A DNA stretch of 64,000 bases, taken from NCBI GenBank assembly GCA_024516035.1, contig CM044960.1, positions 16,748,183 through 16,812,182 of the forward strand, in the 5' to 3' direction. The DNA is from Bactericera cockerelli. Taxonomy: Eukaryota; Arthropoda; Insecta; Hemiptera; Triozidae. The notes beneath the pieces were generated by a model, which did not search any database, was not told where the DNA came from, and saw nothing but the letters and a program-made list of their open reading frames with translations. Positions 1 to 11,993 of this stretch are shown here, piece by piece (position 1 is the stretch's first letter; every line of letters starts with the position of its first letter). A program made the position numbers and the translations under genes.

Positions 1-1476
1 CATTGTTAGCGAACATTGTTAGCTAACAATGTTCGCTTAGTGTGGACCCGGCATTACAATCTCAGTGACAGAGGAAGTATATTACTGAGGAATTTACGTC
101 ATCATTTTCTTTTTCTTCTTCTTCTTCTTCTTCCCCGGCACTTTTTCACCGTTATGGATTTCGCCCGCGGCTGGGGAATTATTAAAAATCCTGCCTTACT
201 TCAAATTTTACTAAAAGGAAGCGCTGGTCCAAATTTGGTGTCACTTGGTCAAACCGTTTTGGAGCTGCGCTTCATTAGGTGAATGAATATAACGTCAACG
301 ATATTTCTGATTATTTTGTTTATTATAGTATCAAGTGTGCCTTTCAGGGGAACACAAGTAAATTCTAATACTTTTTCCGAGAAAGCTCAAACATTTAAAT
401 CTCCTTTGCCTACATCACTCAGGGTAATGATATTCCATGCAAAAAATTCATCAAGATCTTAGCCCATCTGAGATGTATGAATAATACAAAAATATCTATT
501 ATAAAAATTAAATTGAACGCGGATTTCCGTTCAAAAATGTCAACGGGGGGAAACGGAACTGTAGAGTCTTCTAAACTGATTGAATTTTTTATATCAAAAA
601 TTTCCCCCGGATCAAAAAAAAGGAAATTCGATTGTAAATAAATTATCTATCGGGACGCTGATGATATCAGGTATTTTTCGTGAAATCCAATTTTGCTCGT
701 ATTGCATTAAGATTGAGTGAATGGAGTGAGGCGGTGACGAAGTGGGGGGGGGGGGGGGGGAGAGAATCCAGAGAGAGAGAGAGAAGAAAATAGAGAGGGA
801 GAATATGAAAAATATGATTTTTACTTCCTTTTACCAAATGCAGAGAATATAAAGAAAATTAGAAGGCATTGTTTTCGTAATATCTACTGTTTTTCCAAAT
901 TGCTATGATTGTGTTCCTTCCCAATGTGCATCTGAATGAACATTTTTTTTGGTAATGCCATAACGTGTAATGCTATCATACCAAGACAAAATTGTCCCGC
1001 CTATATTAACGCACAGAGTTCTCCTTCCTTTGAAAAAACCTCTGTGGTAAAGATCCGTTCACATTAAAGATTAAAAACAACATGAGTTCAGAAAAGTGTT
1101 TGTGCATTTGAATGCACCTTGGGAAGATACCATTACAAACCCTATATTGCGATCGGGAAGATAACACTACTCAGAAAATGTGCATTTGGATGTACATCGG
1201 ACAGGTACCACTACAAATGATAAAAGCGCTTGGGAAGGAAGAGGTTAACGAAAAATAAAAAGGAATTTCATTTTGTTTTGAGCCTTTCATTTATCTGGAT
1301 TTTTGGTTTTGTAGCAAGTTATTTCAAAACCAAGGTCAAAATGCTGACAACACACTGGCAGCATTGCCCCTCTGGATAATCAAACTGATCCTCTCTGTTA
1401 GGGAGCTCTTCGACCTTGGGTCCCCTCTTTTTTCAACCATTTTCTTCCCAATCGTCTTTATCCATTCCTTTTCTTT
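1..1476. other. non-coding stretch with simple repeats
   Basis: No supported gene. Visible items are a (TTC)n run near 113-133, a run of 17 G at 744-760 followed by a GA-rich tract to about 805, and AT-rich unique sequence. The 88-codon open frame at 16-282 runs through the TTC repeat and has no recognisable domain. Confidence 0.6.
8..37. repeat. perfect 30-bp palindrome
   Basis: Positions 8-22 are the exact reverse complement of 23-37, with no spacer and the centre at AG|CT. It lies at the window edge, so its context on the left is unknown. It could be the tip of a foldback element. Confidence 0.9.
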
Positions 1477-2626
1477 CAGGGGAAGTCATTGTAATCCATC
1501 CAGTCAAATATCTCAAAAACAACTACTGACGATATAAAAATTTTGTTCAGGGGTCATTTCCTTAGCTCTAATAAAGGGGACACTTAATGATGACTTATAG
1601 AAGTTTTTAGATGACCCCTGCAAGGTCGTTTCAAGGTCAATATTGGAATTTAAGTTGGCACTCCCGATTTTTTATGACATTTTTGAAATAGACACAAAAT
1701 TCCAAGTTCAAACAAATCCTCACTTCCAATTTTTTTTACACATTAGTTTCACACCCATTGGCGAGTGTTAGGTTTTTCCATTTTAGACTATGATTGCGGC
1801 ATATCAAATCAGTCTAATTTTAGGTGTTATAGAAGATAGTAATATTGGTTTTTCATTTTACTTTATTTTTTGAGTTCCCTGTACTAGGGGATCCAAATGT
1901 TAAGTAAAATGAAGAAATAATATTAGGTGTTCAGCCATTACGCCAGCCTCCGTGGCGTAATGGTTGTGACTACTGCCCGTAGTCCAGAGTTCCCGAGTTC
2001 AACTCCCGGCTGGGGCAGACTTTTCGAAGAAAATTCTGTTCCATCCAAACACGTGAGGCTGGCATTTCCGGCCCTACCCAGGCTGGGTGAGGTTAATGTG
2101 GGTAGCTGGTACGATTCCCAGCGAATGGAGGGTAAAACCCCCGTCCTAATCCAGGACGTTAAATCAAATAGAATCGTTGGCGTTAGGAAGGGCATCCAGC
2201 CGTAAAAAATGTGCCAAAACCAATCAACCTCAACCATGAGGTTGAACAACGTCGACCTTGCTTGAGCGGGATAAGACACAGTAAAAGAAGTTCAGCACCT
2301 AAAATTAAATTGATTTGATAAATCGAACCTATAGTAGTCTATGATGGAAAAAAATGGGTGTGAAACTGGGTGTATCAAAAATTATAAGCGAGTATAAATA
2401 TGTTAGAGCTTATAATTTTATGTAAATTTCAAAAAAAATAAGGGGTCCCATTTAAAATTCCAGTGTTGACCTTGAAATAATTTTAAATGGGTTATCTAAA
2501 CAAATTCTACAAGTTCACCGTCAAATTTCCCCTTAAGAGATATGAAAATCAAGTCTGAACAGATTTTTTTCCAACTTCAGTAGTTTCCGACATATTTGAC
2601 TGGATCGAATAAAATGGCTCATCCTG
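1477..2626. mobile_element. old foldback (long inverted repeat) element carrying a SINE in its loop
   Basis: Left sequence from 1477 to about 1830 aligns, with many mismatches and gaps, to the reverse complement of about 2285-2626. Shared blocks read outward to inward: CAGG..GAGYCATT, ATCCAGTCAAATAT, CAAGGTCAA, GTTTCACACCCAT, and AATTTTAGGTG at the inner ends. The outer right end reads CCTGTATA. No transposase frame is present, so this is a non-autonomous element. The loop is occupied by a tRNA-headed SINE at 1936-2289. The class (perhaps Tc1/mariner-like) is inferred only from the short terminal CAGG and possible TA target. Confidence 0.6.
1936..2289 (+). mobile_element. tRNA-headed SINE (family 1)
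   Basis: The head at 1942-2017 resembles a tRNA: a box-A-like TGGCGTAATGG and a degraded box B GAGTTCAACTC, with ends GCCTCCG and TGGGGCA. It is followed by a body containing GGCTGGGTGAGGTTAATGTG and AATGGAGGGTAAAACCCCCG, which also occurs in the 5S-headed copies in this window. A 7-bp direct repeat GTTCAGC at 1929-1935 and 2290-2296 may be the target duplication. The 92- and 113-codon open frames that cross it are by-products. Confidence 0.8.
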
Positions 2627-5600
2627 TATAGGTGTATAGCATGCATTACATATCCAACGCCTATACATATTACCTAGCACATGTGGTTCTGAGTAACTAA
2701 GGCTTGTAATAAAAGTAACGAAATGATTTAATAGGTGAAAAACTATTGGGCGTTTGCTTCCAACACACATCAGAGGTCCGAGGGCATTATAACCGATTCA
2801 TAGATATATAGCAAGATGCATAAAATATTCCTAGTTCAGTACTTCGTTCAATCATAAAATTGAAAGTAAAAAAAAAAATCAATACATTCTTCGATCTGCA
2901 TTTTAATCGCAATGTAAACTTTGCTATTTAAAAATACCTACTGTCGAAGAGATCATTGCAAGTTATCATAATCCCGGTTGATTGATGGGTGGGCATGGCC
3001 AATTATTTCTGCTATTAAAACTACCGCAACTGATGCAAGGTAAATAACATAGTGCAGTCGATGCATTTAGTAGTGCAACTGTGCCAAACAGGTATTTGAC
3101 GCATAAAAATTAAAAAGAAACTAGTCTTTTTTGCTCAAAGAGTGTTAGAGGAGGCAGATTGGCTCGCTAATCGTCTCGAATTCTAGATCAGAATGACCTT
3201 TATCAATTCGACCTGCATAAAAATGTGACAAGTTTAGTCTGAGATTACATCGACACACATACATAAAATATATGACATACTGGTTTACTGCCCCAAGGGT
3301 TGGTAATCTATCTATGTATATCCATACAGATGATAACTATCTAAGAGTATGCGGAGTATGTAGATCCAAGAAATCAGAGACTTAGATATTAGAAGCCTGC
3401 CAGGCTTGAAGATCTAGGCTTTATCTACCTATTTCGCAAAATGGAGATGTTGGCAGTTTTTTTCGAATCTAGTTCTCAGCATAGGTATTTTGAAAAATGC
3501 AACTTTTATGTAGGTACTTTGCAATGTACCTACATTATAGGTATTTAAGAGTTATATATATACCCATGTTATTTTATAATCATGTCATACTCAATTAACA
3601 CTCAAGCATCATCAGATTGAATATTTGAAATTAGATTGATGTTATTAATCAATATTTTAGTAATTTATTTGAACATTTTCCCAAGTCATCATATTATTTT
3701 GTGTAAATTACAAACGGTGGTATTACAGTAACATTAATATCTACTCATGCAAATTCGCCAACGCTTTATGAAAGAACTCTTGGCGTGATGTGATATCCAT
3801 ATCCACTCCAAGCTTGATGTTAGTTAACATTAGAGGGGGATGTGTAATGTTTTGTATTACCAGGTGAAGGATCTTTCTCGAGTACTTTACGCAAAGGAAA
3901 TATTAATATTTCATCTCATGATTTTAGTTGCCAAATCATTATTGTGATTTAGGAAGATTGTTTTTGTCGAATTGACTCAAAACATATTAAAATTATAGAT
4001 CGATAAATTTACTAGGTTAACAGTTGAAGAAAGTACCCTATACATAAATGAAGGTAATAGCATGAAACAGCAAGTCTAATAATGATGTCACTCTTACATA
4101 AAACTCATTTACTTCTAAAGAGATGGTTAACCTCTCCGACACAACATTACAGTACTAATACCTATGTAGTAAGTACCTATCTCCCAAGATTTTGAATTTA
4201 TAGTGCAATCTCATGTTAGGAGTTTGCATCACAACTCCAAATAAGATCGTTTTTACTTGAGATTTGGAGCCCTCAAGAGAAAATAAATATCTAAACGCTG
4301 CGCGCTGGGGTCGCAGTAAAAGCTAAATTTCTCGTCAATATAGTTGATAGTACAAAATGCATCATATATAATAATTGAAGGTTGCTTCGTCTATGTTTTT
4401 TAAACTATACTATCTCTTGATGTAAGTGTATTCTACGTATATAAGTTGACCATCTCTTCTAAGTGTATTCTATAAAGGTCAGCAAGATTAATGGTAATGG
4501 TCATCATTCAATGTAAATACAAGAAGGAAGGAGGAAGATGGGAGATATTCTTCTGTCCGACGGCGTTGTCCTTCAGTCCTTGTTGTCAGAAGACTGAGAC
4601 TTTCCATTCCCGGAAGCAATGTCCTTTAAATAGCTCAACAAAAAAATAGTAATCTGTCAATTATTTTACTATGTTTCATTATTGTAAAGATACGAATGGA
4701 CTAATACACCAGTTTTCATTCAGTCAATGAAGTTAAGAAACGACTAGGACTAAATGGGTGACCATTCAAATTCGAACCCTCGTGACGCTGACTATCCTCG
4801 GCCCCACTCACGCTGGGTGAGGTTAATTTGAGTATTTGGATTATAAGTTTCCAACGAATGGAGGTTAAAACTCTCTTTCTGAAATAATCATGCTGTTGAT
4901 AGCGACGTACACCAAAAAAGGTACAAACCGTTCTACAAAATATACCTACCTAGGTACGTAACATATTGTAGGTAGTAGGTACAAAAAATACTCAATATCA
5001 AATGATTCACAATATTTACATGTTATGTATTTTCGAAATATATTGCGGTAGGTATTCACGGAAAATGTCTCACAAATGTGCCTCTTTTTACAACTAATGT
5101 ATGTATCTAGTTATAAGTAATTATTACACTACATAAATACCATACGAGTATACATGCTTATAAATCTCATCATATTTTTCTCATTTCATCATACGCAGTC
5201 ACAGAGTCCTCTTTGTCATAACAAGTAGAAAACATAATCTCAGCATTCTATGCTCGCAAAATTAGCTTTCACAATATTTTCCTAATTCTTATCTTCATTC
5301 TCCGGCTCCTTATCCTCCCCGCTGTTTCTCTTTCATTTCCCTCATCCGCTGTGGCTCCCCCTTCTCATGTACTCCCTGCACTTTGGTACAAAGAATTCTT
5401 TTTAGGTTCTTTCAGAGCTGAATGCCTTCATGTTCAGATGAAGGAGAGAGACCATGAAGGAGGAGGAGGAGACTGAGGCAGGAAATCTTTTCATCCTAGT
5501 TAAAATAAGTAGGAATATCTCTCTCAGCTTTTTAAAGGAGGGATTTTAAAAATGTTGAAAATATTCTTTTTTTTGATAATTAAGAATGTCAGGAAAAGTA

Positions 5601-6301
5601 AGAAACAGCAAGAGGTTGAAAAAGAGAATCAAGCTGAAGGGAAATAAGAAGATGAGAGAAAGAGGAGAGAGAGAGATGAAACTCTAATTCTGCCAAGTGG
5701 TGCATAATCTCATTAATAAACAGACACTAGGGAGATAAAGAAAAGAGAAGATAGAGAAACATTAGAATTGGATAAGAAAGAAAATGAGTGAGGGGGGTTT
5801 AAAATTATAAAGGTAATTAAAAATAAAATACCGCATGCTCCTTTGAGCATAACTTTTGTGTTATTTGAAGAGCCAATAAGAAAGCAACCGCACTGAGCTG
5901 GTAAGCTACGAAGCTAACATCATTGATTGGTATGAGAAAGCACTTCTAAAGAACCAAGTTACGCAGAAATTAGAACCAGTGTTTGGGATGGGAAATACCC
6001 AATGAACAGGTGAGCTACGCAGTACGCAGCCAAATCATTGATTGGGATGGGAAAGGATCCAGTAGGCTAGCCAGCCACAAGCGTGGTTCTCCCTTGAGGT
6101 AATGAAGAGGGCTGGGCTCTCTGTGACACTATGTGCATTCTGACCTGTGCTACCTGCACTTACTTGAAGATCACTGAACTACCTCAAGTATATGAGGCGC
6201 AAGTATATATTGAGCATACCAACTTCCAGTGTTTATATCTATTATATATATTTTTTTTTTTTTTGAAGACTAATTTTATTTTATCAACTGTCTTGTTTCA
6301 G
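2627..6301. other. non-coding upstream of gene A
   Basis: AT-rich intergenic sequence or 5' intron of gene A. It holds many TAGGTA/TACCTA runs (3490-3560, 4940-4990), a degraded SINE body at about 4750-4925, and a GA-rich part near 5440-5800. No open frame with coding character was found. The promoter and first untranslated exon of gene A may lie here but cannot be pinpointed. Confidence 0.5.
4750..4925 (+). mobile_element. degraded SINE body (family 1 / 5S-headed group)
   Basis: Contains ACGCTGGGTGAGGTTAAT and CCAACGAATGGAGGTTAAAA, then GATAGCGACGTACACC near the end. These match the shared SINE body at 2090-2150 and 54430-54545. No intact RNA-like head remains. Confidence 0.6.
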
Positions 6302-6418
6302 TAATCCTTCATGTCAAGTATGAAGACATGCCTGCACCTCACACTCCTAGGCACTCTACTGACCAGTTATGTGGTCTATGGCCAGGCTCAGGCCAACCTA
6401 GACATCCAGTACGATGAG
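6302..6418 (+). CDS. gene A exon 1: start and signal peptide of a secreted mucin-like protein
   Basis: The acceptor TTGTTTCAG at 6293-6301 precedes a 9-nt untranslated stretch and ATG at 6311, so at least one upstream untranslated exon is likely. The 36 codons begin MSSMKTCLHLTLLGTLLTSY, a typical eukaryotic signal peptide (hydrophobic core about residues 6-22, probable cleavage after VYG). The exon ends QYDE at 6418 before GTGAGT, in phase 0, matching the phase-0 acceptor of exon 2. No other ATG is in frame upstream (a TAA starts the exon). The protein should enter the secretory pathway. The family is not recognised. Confidence 0.75.
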
Positions 6419-6555
6419 GTGAGTAAAGTCAGCAAATGCTTTCCAAGTAAACAACAATAATAAAATAATAGACACATCTTTATGCTGTCCCATTAGGATT
6501 AGTCCTTTTTTTCCAGCAGTTGTTTTTGTACCATTATTATGTGGTCAAAATCTCA

Positions 6556-6645
6556 AGTAAATGGGGTTAAATTCATGCACTGTTTGGGATTCGAGCCCAA
6601 AGCTACCTGGATTACCTTACCAGGCTTGGCGCCTTTGCGATTCGG
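6556..6645 (-). mobile_element. tRNA-like SINE relic (family 2)
   Basis: On the minus strand, GGTAATCCAGGTAGC is followed by the box-B-like GGGCTCGAATCCCAA and CAGTGCATGAATTT. The same order appears at 48604-48690 on the + strand, which marks a dispersed tRNA-derived family, not a tRNA gene. The box-A end is eroded. Confidence 0.6.
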
Positions 6646-8251
6646 CAATCAAGTTATTTGTCTTCATACAAGAGACGTCATTCAATGAAATGAATAACAT
6701 GGAATTCGGATGTTGTCAAATGACTTTGGACCTCTTAGATATCTGAACCGGTTTCAGCTCTGTGGATTTTACATCTCTTAAAACCAGTGAGAAAGATTGT
6801 CATCAATGGTAAACAAGTAAACAATTGCCATCGATGGACTGTGTTCCGTATATTCATAGATGATTTTTAGCCATTTATTTTTATTTCTTACAAGAGTGGA
6901 GTTTTTATTAAAAATACTTTTCAATGTACTTCAGAATGATAGTTCCTAAAGATTGACATTTTCAAATATGAAAAAAAGCAATGGTATTTTAATCTTCAAA
7001 TATGAAAAAAGCCAGTGATGAAAATTTGAATGTAAATGTCACTGGTACATAAAAATAATATGCATGTGTCAATAAATTTTAATTTTAAATTAAATTTGAA
7101 TTTCATTTAATTAATTAGGTTTACAGTTAAACACTCAGCTAGAGAGTCGACCTATACATTGCAAAGATTATGTCAACCAAATTTCGTCAGAAACGATCGG
7201 TTTAATGTCACTAAACTGTAATAGACGGGGGAGAAGAACTGGTTTGGTCAGAAAACTTTCATTCGCTTAATTGCTAGGTATGTGCATAAACCAGTTAACC
7301 AGAGGATCTACTCGCAATTCGGTCAGAACTATTGACGGATATTTTGTAGGTTACCGCCCTCCCAGCCATTCGATCGGACTAGAGTATACTCAGTTTATGT
7401 AACAACACCTGTAGAGTACATAATATTATGTAGAGTGCATGAATTAGCATAATATGAATTTAACTACTGTAAACATTTCTATTTTAGGCTAAACATGCTA
7501 TGTACCAGACAAGAATTGAACTGTATCTAGATCTTGAGATTGCGGGACTAGGCTTCCGTCCTAGGTCGCTGACAGTTATTTAAGTGTACAAAATATTCAT
7601 ACTGGTTAGTTTCATGGCCTAGTTTGTCTTCTAAGCTCAATAATAAACCGGGGAAATCCTGGTGAGAAATATCAGCTCCAGGAGTGGACGACAGCTACGC
7701 CCGCCATTTTGGGGTTTGTGGCGGACTATACAAAAATTGTATTTCCGATGCTACCTCAAAGTAGAATTTTTATATATAAAAAAGAAATATGGACGGATTT
7801 TGTCTTTTTATGTTCGTATATTCTATAAAAATCCGAGCCGCAATCCGCACAGGATACATTGTTTATCTGATGAGGTCTGTATCTTGGGTTTTTTTTTTTG
7901 TTTAAATTTTTCATCGTTTTCCTTCTTTTTCCTTTTTTGTGCAAATTTAAGCCAGCATTTTTTAGTTTTTCCGCTGCCATCATTTTCTGACATCAAGATC
8001 AGTGATAATTGATAACAAACGAAAAAATACACCTGCTTTCGTTCTTTTTAGTTTATGGAAGGCCCACAGACTGATATAACAAGTTATGTAAAAAAAACAA
8101 TACTTTCTATACCTTATTGGTAATAGTAAGTAAAAATGTTAAGGTGACTTAAGTGATATAGTATTTTTATCTTAAGACAGTAATTTGTTATTATTTTCAA
8201 TTTCCAATATTAGGTAAATAGTAGACAGCTGGTTATGCATGTACAGATTTA

Positions 8252-8614
8252 CAGGGTGACGAAAGAGTAAATTCAGTAAGTTAAGAACTCTAAAGGGTTA
8301 GTGTTTTCACCAGTAGTGCTGTTCTTTAGTTTATAAATAAACATGAGTTTGTTGACTGAACCACCTCCTTCAGATACGCTCCAAGCGATTTTGGTACTCG
8401 AAAGTTTTTGAATCCCAAAAATCCCATGGTTCTCCTTGCTGTTTGCTGGCCATCTTACTTTACATGTGACGTTACTTTACATGTGTAGAATACAATAAAT
8501 TTCCCGACCCTGTTGTAACGGTCAAAAATAATTTCTATTAGTCAAATTACCTAGGTACTCAAATAAAAAAACTATAATTGGCAAAATAAAACATTGTCAT
8601 TTACTTATGCGCCA
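8252..8614. mobile_element. short inverted-repeat element with CAGGRTG ends
   Basis: The left end CAGGGTGACG..AGTAAAT matches the reverse complement of the right end (CAGGATGGCG..AGTAAAT) over about 25 bases with several mismatches. The interior of about 310 bp has no coding frame. It is probably a degraded MITE. Confidence 0.45.
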
Positions 8615-10659
8615 TCCTGTAGTTACGATCCTTGATGCTGTGCAGATCAACTGAAATTTCATGTGATCTGAACGTAATCACTTTAATAACTAAAACCAGA
8701 TTCCTGTTTATAATCATTGTTGGGGTAAGGATAAGGACTGAGAAGCTACAATGTGGTACTCTACTGTTCTTCGAGTGTTCCCAGGACTTCATATATTATA
8801 TTCTAGATCGCCATAACTCAAAACAAGACAACTTGTTGATGCTATCTGAGCAATGAGGAACAAATCCGTAAATGTTACATCTCTTGATGTTCACATGTAA
8901 AGAAAGTACCTACATTTTATCCATACTGTACAGTGAGTAGGAATTCAAATAGGCAAATAGCAACCTCACGTGGGTGCTGTCGTTGGTTGGTGCCAGTCTG
9001 ATTATTATTATTATACAAAGAATTAATCGTGATCGAGCATTGTGCCAAAAATGTTATTTAATCATACCAGTTAAATTGTGATCTTTTTACATCTAATACG
9101 AACCAAGTCAATTAGGTATAATGAATAAAAAGAATAAGAAAGGTTTGCGAATATCAAATTCCCTGATTTTGATTTTTTTAATTCAGGTAGTACCTACCTA
9201 GCTGTTTCATGAGTCACTCATGTTGTACAAGTATGTACAATTGTAAACTCAGCACCCCAGGAGTCTGTTAATAATCATACAAAGTTTTACCAACTTTCAA
9301 AGAAAAAATCCAGAAATTTGAAGTTGAATTTACTTACAATAGTCCAAGTTATTTAACAGTTGTTTGATTTGGTTTTAACAAATCTACAAGCAAGACCCAA
9401 TTTTCACCTTACTCAGTTAGTTAAACAGTTTTGGACTGATTGTATTGTGGACTGAATACAACCAAGTCTTTGTAGACCAGTATTTAATCGATGCAGGAGT
9501 GATTATAAATTTGACGAGTTGATGAGTTGCAACACTTACTGACTTACCGTCAGCTGATCAATTATTAGAGCGTCACGAGATATGAATGAACCGAAAGTAA
9601 CTCAGTGCGCCTGTGCCTCGTGGCATTCAGTTCAGACAACTACTAATTAAAAAGAGGAATATCTGAGCGTAAAACTTAAAGAACTTGCAATGCCTAACAA
9701 GAGTTTTATGTATAAAACTTAAATTAGTATCGTTTACACGCCTTACGAGGAATCAAATTGAGGATCACACCATTTTATTTTCAACAGATCAAAAGGCAAA
9801 GTAAATATTCTATCAAATACCTACTTATCTTTGATAACCATGCCTCAGTTGATTTTAAATTTGGTCCTGTGGCAAAGGACAACGAAACAGCTAGTCTATT
9901 GATACGAGTAATAGACTGGTCAAGACTAGCACTTACAGTAAAATTCTTTGACCTGAGATTTGAAGTAATTGTACTTGTATAGTTGTATACTTATGTATCT
10001 GTTTTCTTTGTTGTATTCTCTAGGTGTACAAACCTGTACATTATGTAGGTATAATTTGTTCGTCTCAAAGTTCTACCCTCTTTTTGCTCTCCTAAGACTA
10101 TTTGCTCTCACTACGCTTAGTTTTAAAACACATACCATGCCCCCATACCTTGAGAAAAAGTTCCAAATGAAAAACTTGAAAGAGAAATAATTTTCTCACC
10201 AAGTTTAGTCGCATGAAACAAAATATTTCAAAGGGAAAATTCCTTCAACTTTCAAAATGTGTGTTTAAAAAATCGTGTGTGGTAGAAGTTTCTGCCATTT
10301 CTACTTCTACCTTCTCTGAGTACTTTTGCTAAAGAGACATAGTGTATTTATACTTTAGAGAGGTAAAAGCTGTTTATCTTTAAAGTATTTTAACCCTTCA
10401 GGAATTTTCTTTTAAAGTGAGTGTATGTTTGTTTGCAGATTCTCACTTTTCCTTACATTTTGTAATTGCATGATAGACCTTTCATGTAACAAGCGAGTTT
10501 AGATTTGCATTGTGCAGCCAAAGAATGGCCCCCTATTGAAAATATAATATGTACTAATGTACTACGTTGAAGATTTCAGTGTGTGTTAAACCTCACTACC
10601 CGTATGTATGAGCAGAATTTTAGTCAGACTTACCAGGAAAAACTAGCTTTAAGATGTCT

Positions 10660-10868
10660 GTCCCGGTAGCTCAGTGGTAAAGGCGGCACTCTGTGAATCC
10701 ACAGGTTTCAGAGGTCGTGGGTTCGAAACCCAGCCGGGACATGACAAGTTATCCTCCTATTTGGGATTTTTAAAACATAATAATATGTCTTTGGCTTATT
10801 GCTGGAATAATGGGACTATAGTCCTTATCGGGCAGTATAAATAAGGCGATATTATTATTATTATTTTT
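10660..10868 (+). mobile_element. tRNA-headed SINE with ATT tail (family 3)
   Basis: The head at 10660-10741 has pairing ends GTCCCGG and CCGGGAC, box A TAGCTCAGTGGTAA and box B GGTTCGAAACCC. The middle does not fold into a clean five-base anticodon stem with a seven-base loop. It runs on without a TTTT terminator into a body and an (ATT)n tail at about 10850-10866, as SINEs do. A real tRNA gene of about 82 nt is the alternative but is less likely because of the poor anticodon arm and missing terminator. Confidence 0.65.
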
Positions 10869-11018
10869 CGTCGAAAAATCTCCTTTCCATCGAAAGAATA
10901 CTATTTATTTTCTACAAAAATCAGACCGTAGTATTTGAAATTTTCACATGTACAAACAATTAATCGGAACGAGAATAGAAACTTAATTTTCTAACTGTTT
11001 TCTTTTTTTCTGTTACAG

Positions 11019-11993
11019 GAAGCTTTAGCTAGACTTGAAGCTGAAAACCCATCAGCAGTAAAAGAAGAATATGGAAGACTGATACCTCGTAGACAAAAAC
11101 AATCCAATGTAAATAATCAACAAATTAGTTCTAGTAATATTCAATCCGGAGGGAACAATGCCCAATTAGACCGCAGGAGACCTAACGTTGCGGGTCAAAG
11201 AAGAAGACCAAGTGTTCAGCCCGAGATTCTTGAGGCTAATGTTCAGTCAAGCCCTCAACAATTGAGTTCTAGGGAAAATGTCAATGTTCCAAGAAGATTG
11301 AAGACTGAAAATGGAAGAGCTTACCAGAGAACTCCTCCACGACTGAACAATGTACAGGAGGGAACTGTTGCTCCAAACAGAAATGAATTTGTTCCTAGTT
11401 CTCCTGCAAGCATAGAAAATATTCCACTCCAACCTACTTTCAGGCCAGCTTATCCTAGAGACGAGCCAATTCCTAGTTTACCACCAAGTGTTGAAAATGT
11501 TCCAACCACATTCATTCCACAGCTTCCCATCAATAGGCCAGCTTATTCTCAAGAAAAGCCAATACCCGGACTATCTCCGAACATTGAAAATGTTCCATTT
11601 ATTCCACTTCCTAACTACAATTATCCTGGGCAACCAATCCCTACTTCAGCCCCCAGCAGTGATGTACCAAGAACACAGGTTCCCTTTGAGCCAAGCTTCA
11701 GGCCGGCTAGTCATAGGCTGCAACCAACAGAAATTCCTACTTCACAGTCATTTTCTTCAAGACCAAGTGAAACTCCAGAGCAATCCACTGAACTACCCAG
11801 TCAGCGCTCAGAGCCTCCCAGAACCCTGGTGAGGACTTCAGGGCTGAGGAGGAAGGGAGGACAGCGGCAGCAGTCAAGTGAGCTGGACTCAACGTCACCT
11901 CAAAGTGCTACTTCATCTGAAGAATCTGCAACCAGAAGGACTTTCCAATCCCGCAGCAGGTCGAGAGCGAATTCAAGAGAACAGATTCCACAG
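11019..11993 (+). CDS. gene A exon 2: Pro/Ser/Arg-rich segment with short tandem repeats
   Basis: A 325-codon exon, acceptor TTACAG and donor CAG|GTAATG, phase 0 at both ends. The open frame is unbroken. The product is low-complexity: a basic start (PRRQ, RRRP), then three to four degenerate repeats of the form FRPAYPRDEPIPSLPPSVEN (residues about 130-215), then a Ser/Arg-rich end (RRTFQSRSRSRAN). There is no cysteine, so no chitin-binding or other disulphide domain. The basic clusters could be processing sites, which is an inference. Codons favour A or T at the third base, unlike exons 7-14. Confidence 0.8.

Larger units (their letters stand above)
6419..11018. other. gene A intron 1
   Basis: A 4.6-kb intron from GTGAGT to TGTTACAG. 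It is AT-rich and holds a tRNA-like SINE relic on the minus strand (about 6556-6645), a CAGGRTG-ended short inverted-repeat element (about 8252-8614) and a tRNA-headed SINE (10660-10868). The open frames at 7662-8032, 8601-8856 and 9758-10190 lack codon bias and domains and were not accepted as genes. Confidence 0.6.

Noticed and set aside
16..282. 88-codon open frame
   Set aside because: Crosses the (TTC)n repeat, starts in a palindrome and has no recognisable domain.
7662..8032. Phe/Leu-rich frame of 116 codons, with minus-strand partners
   Set aside because: Runs through T-rich DNA with open frames on both strands and no coding signature.
10660..10741. A functional tRNA gene
   Set aside because: Acceptor ends and boxes A and B are good, but the anticodon arm does not fold cleanly, no TTTT terminator follows and a SINE-like body and (ATT)n tail do.
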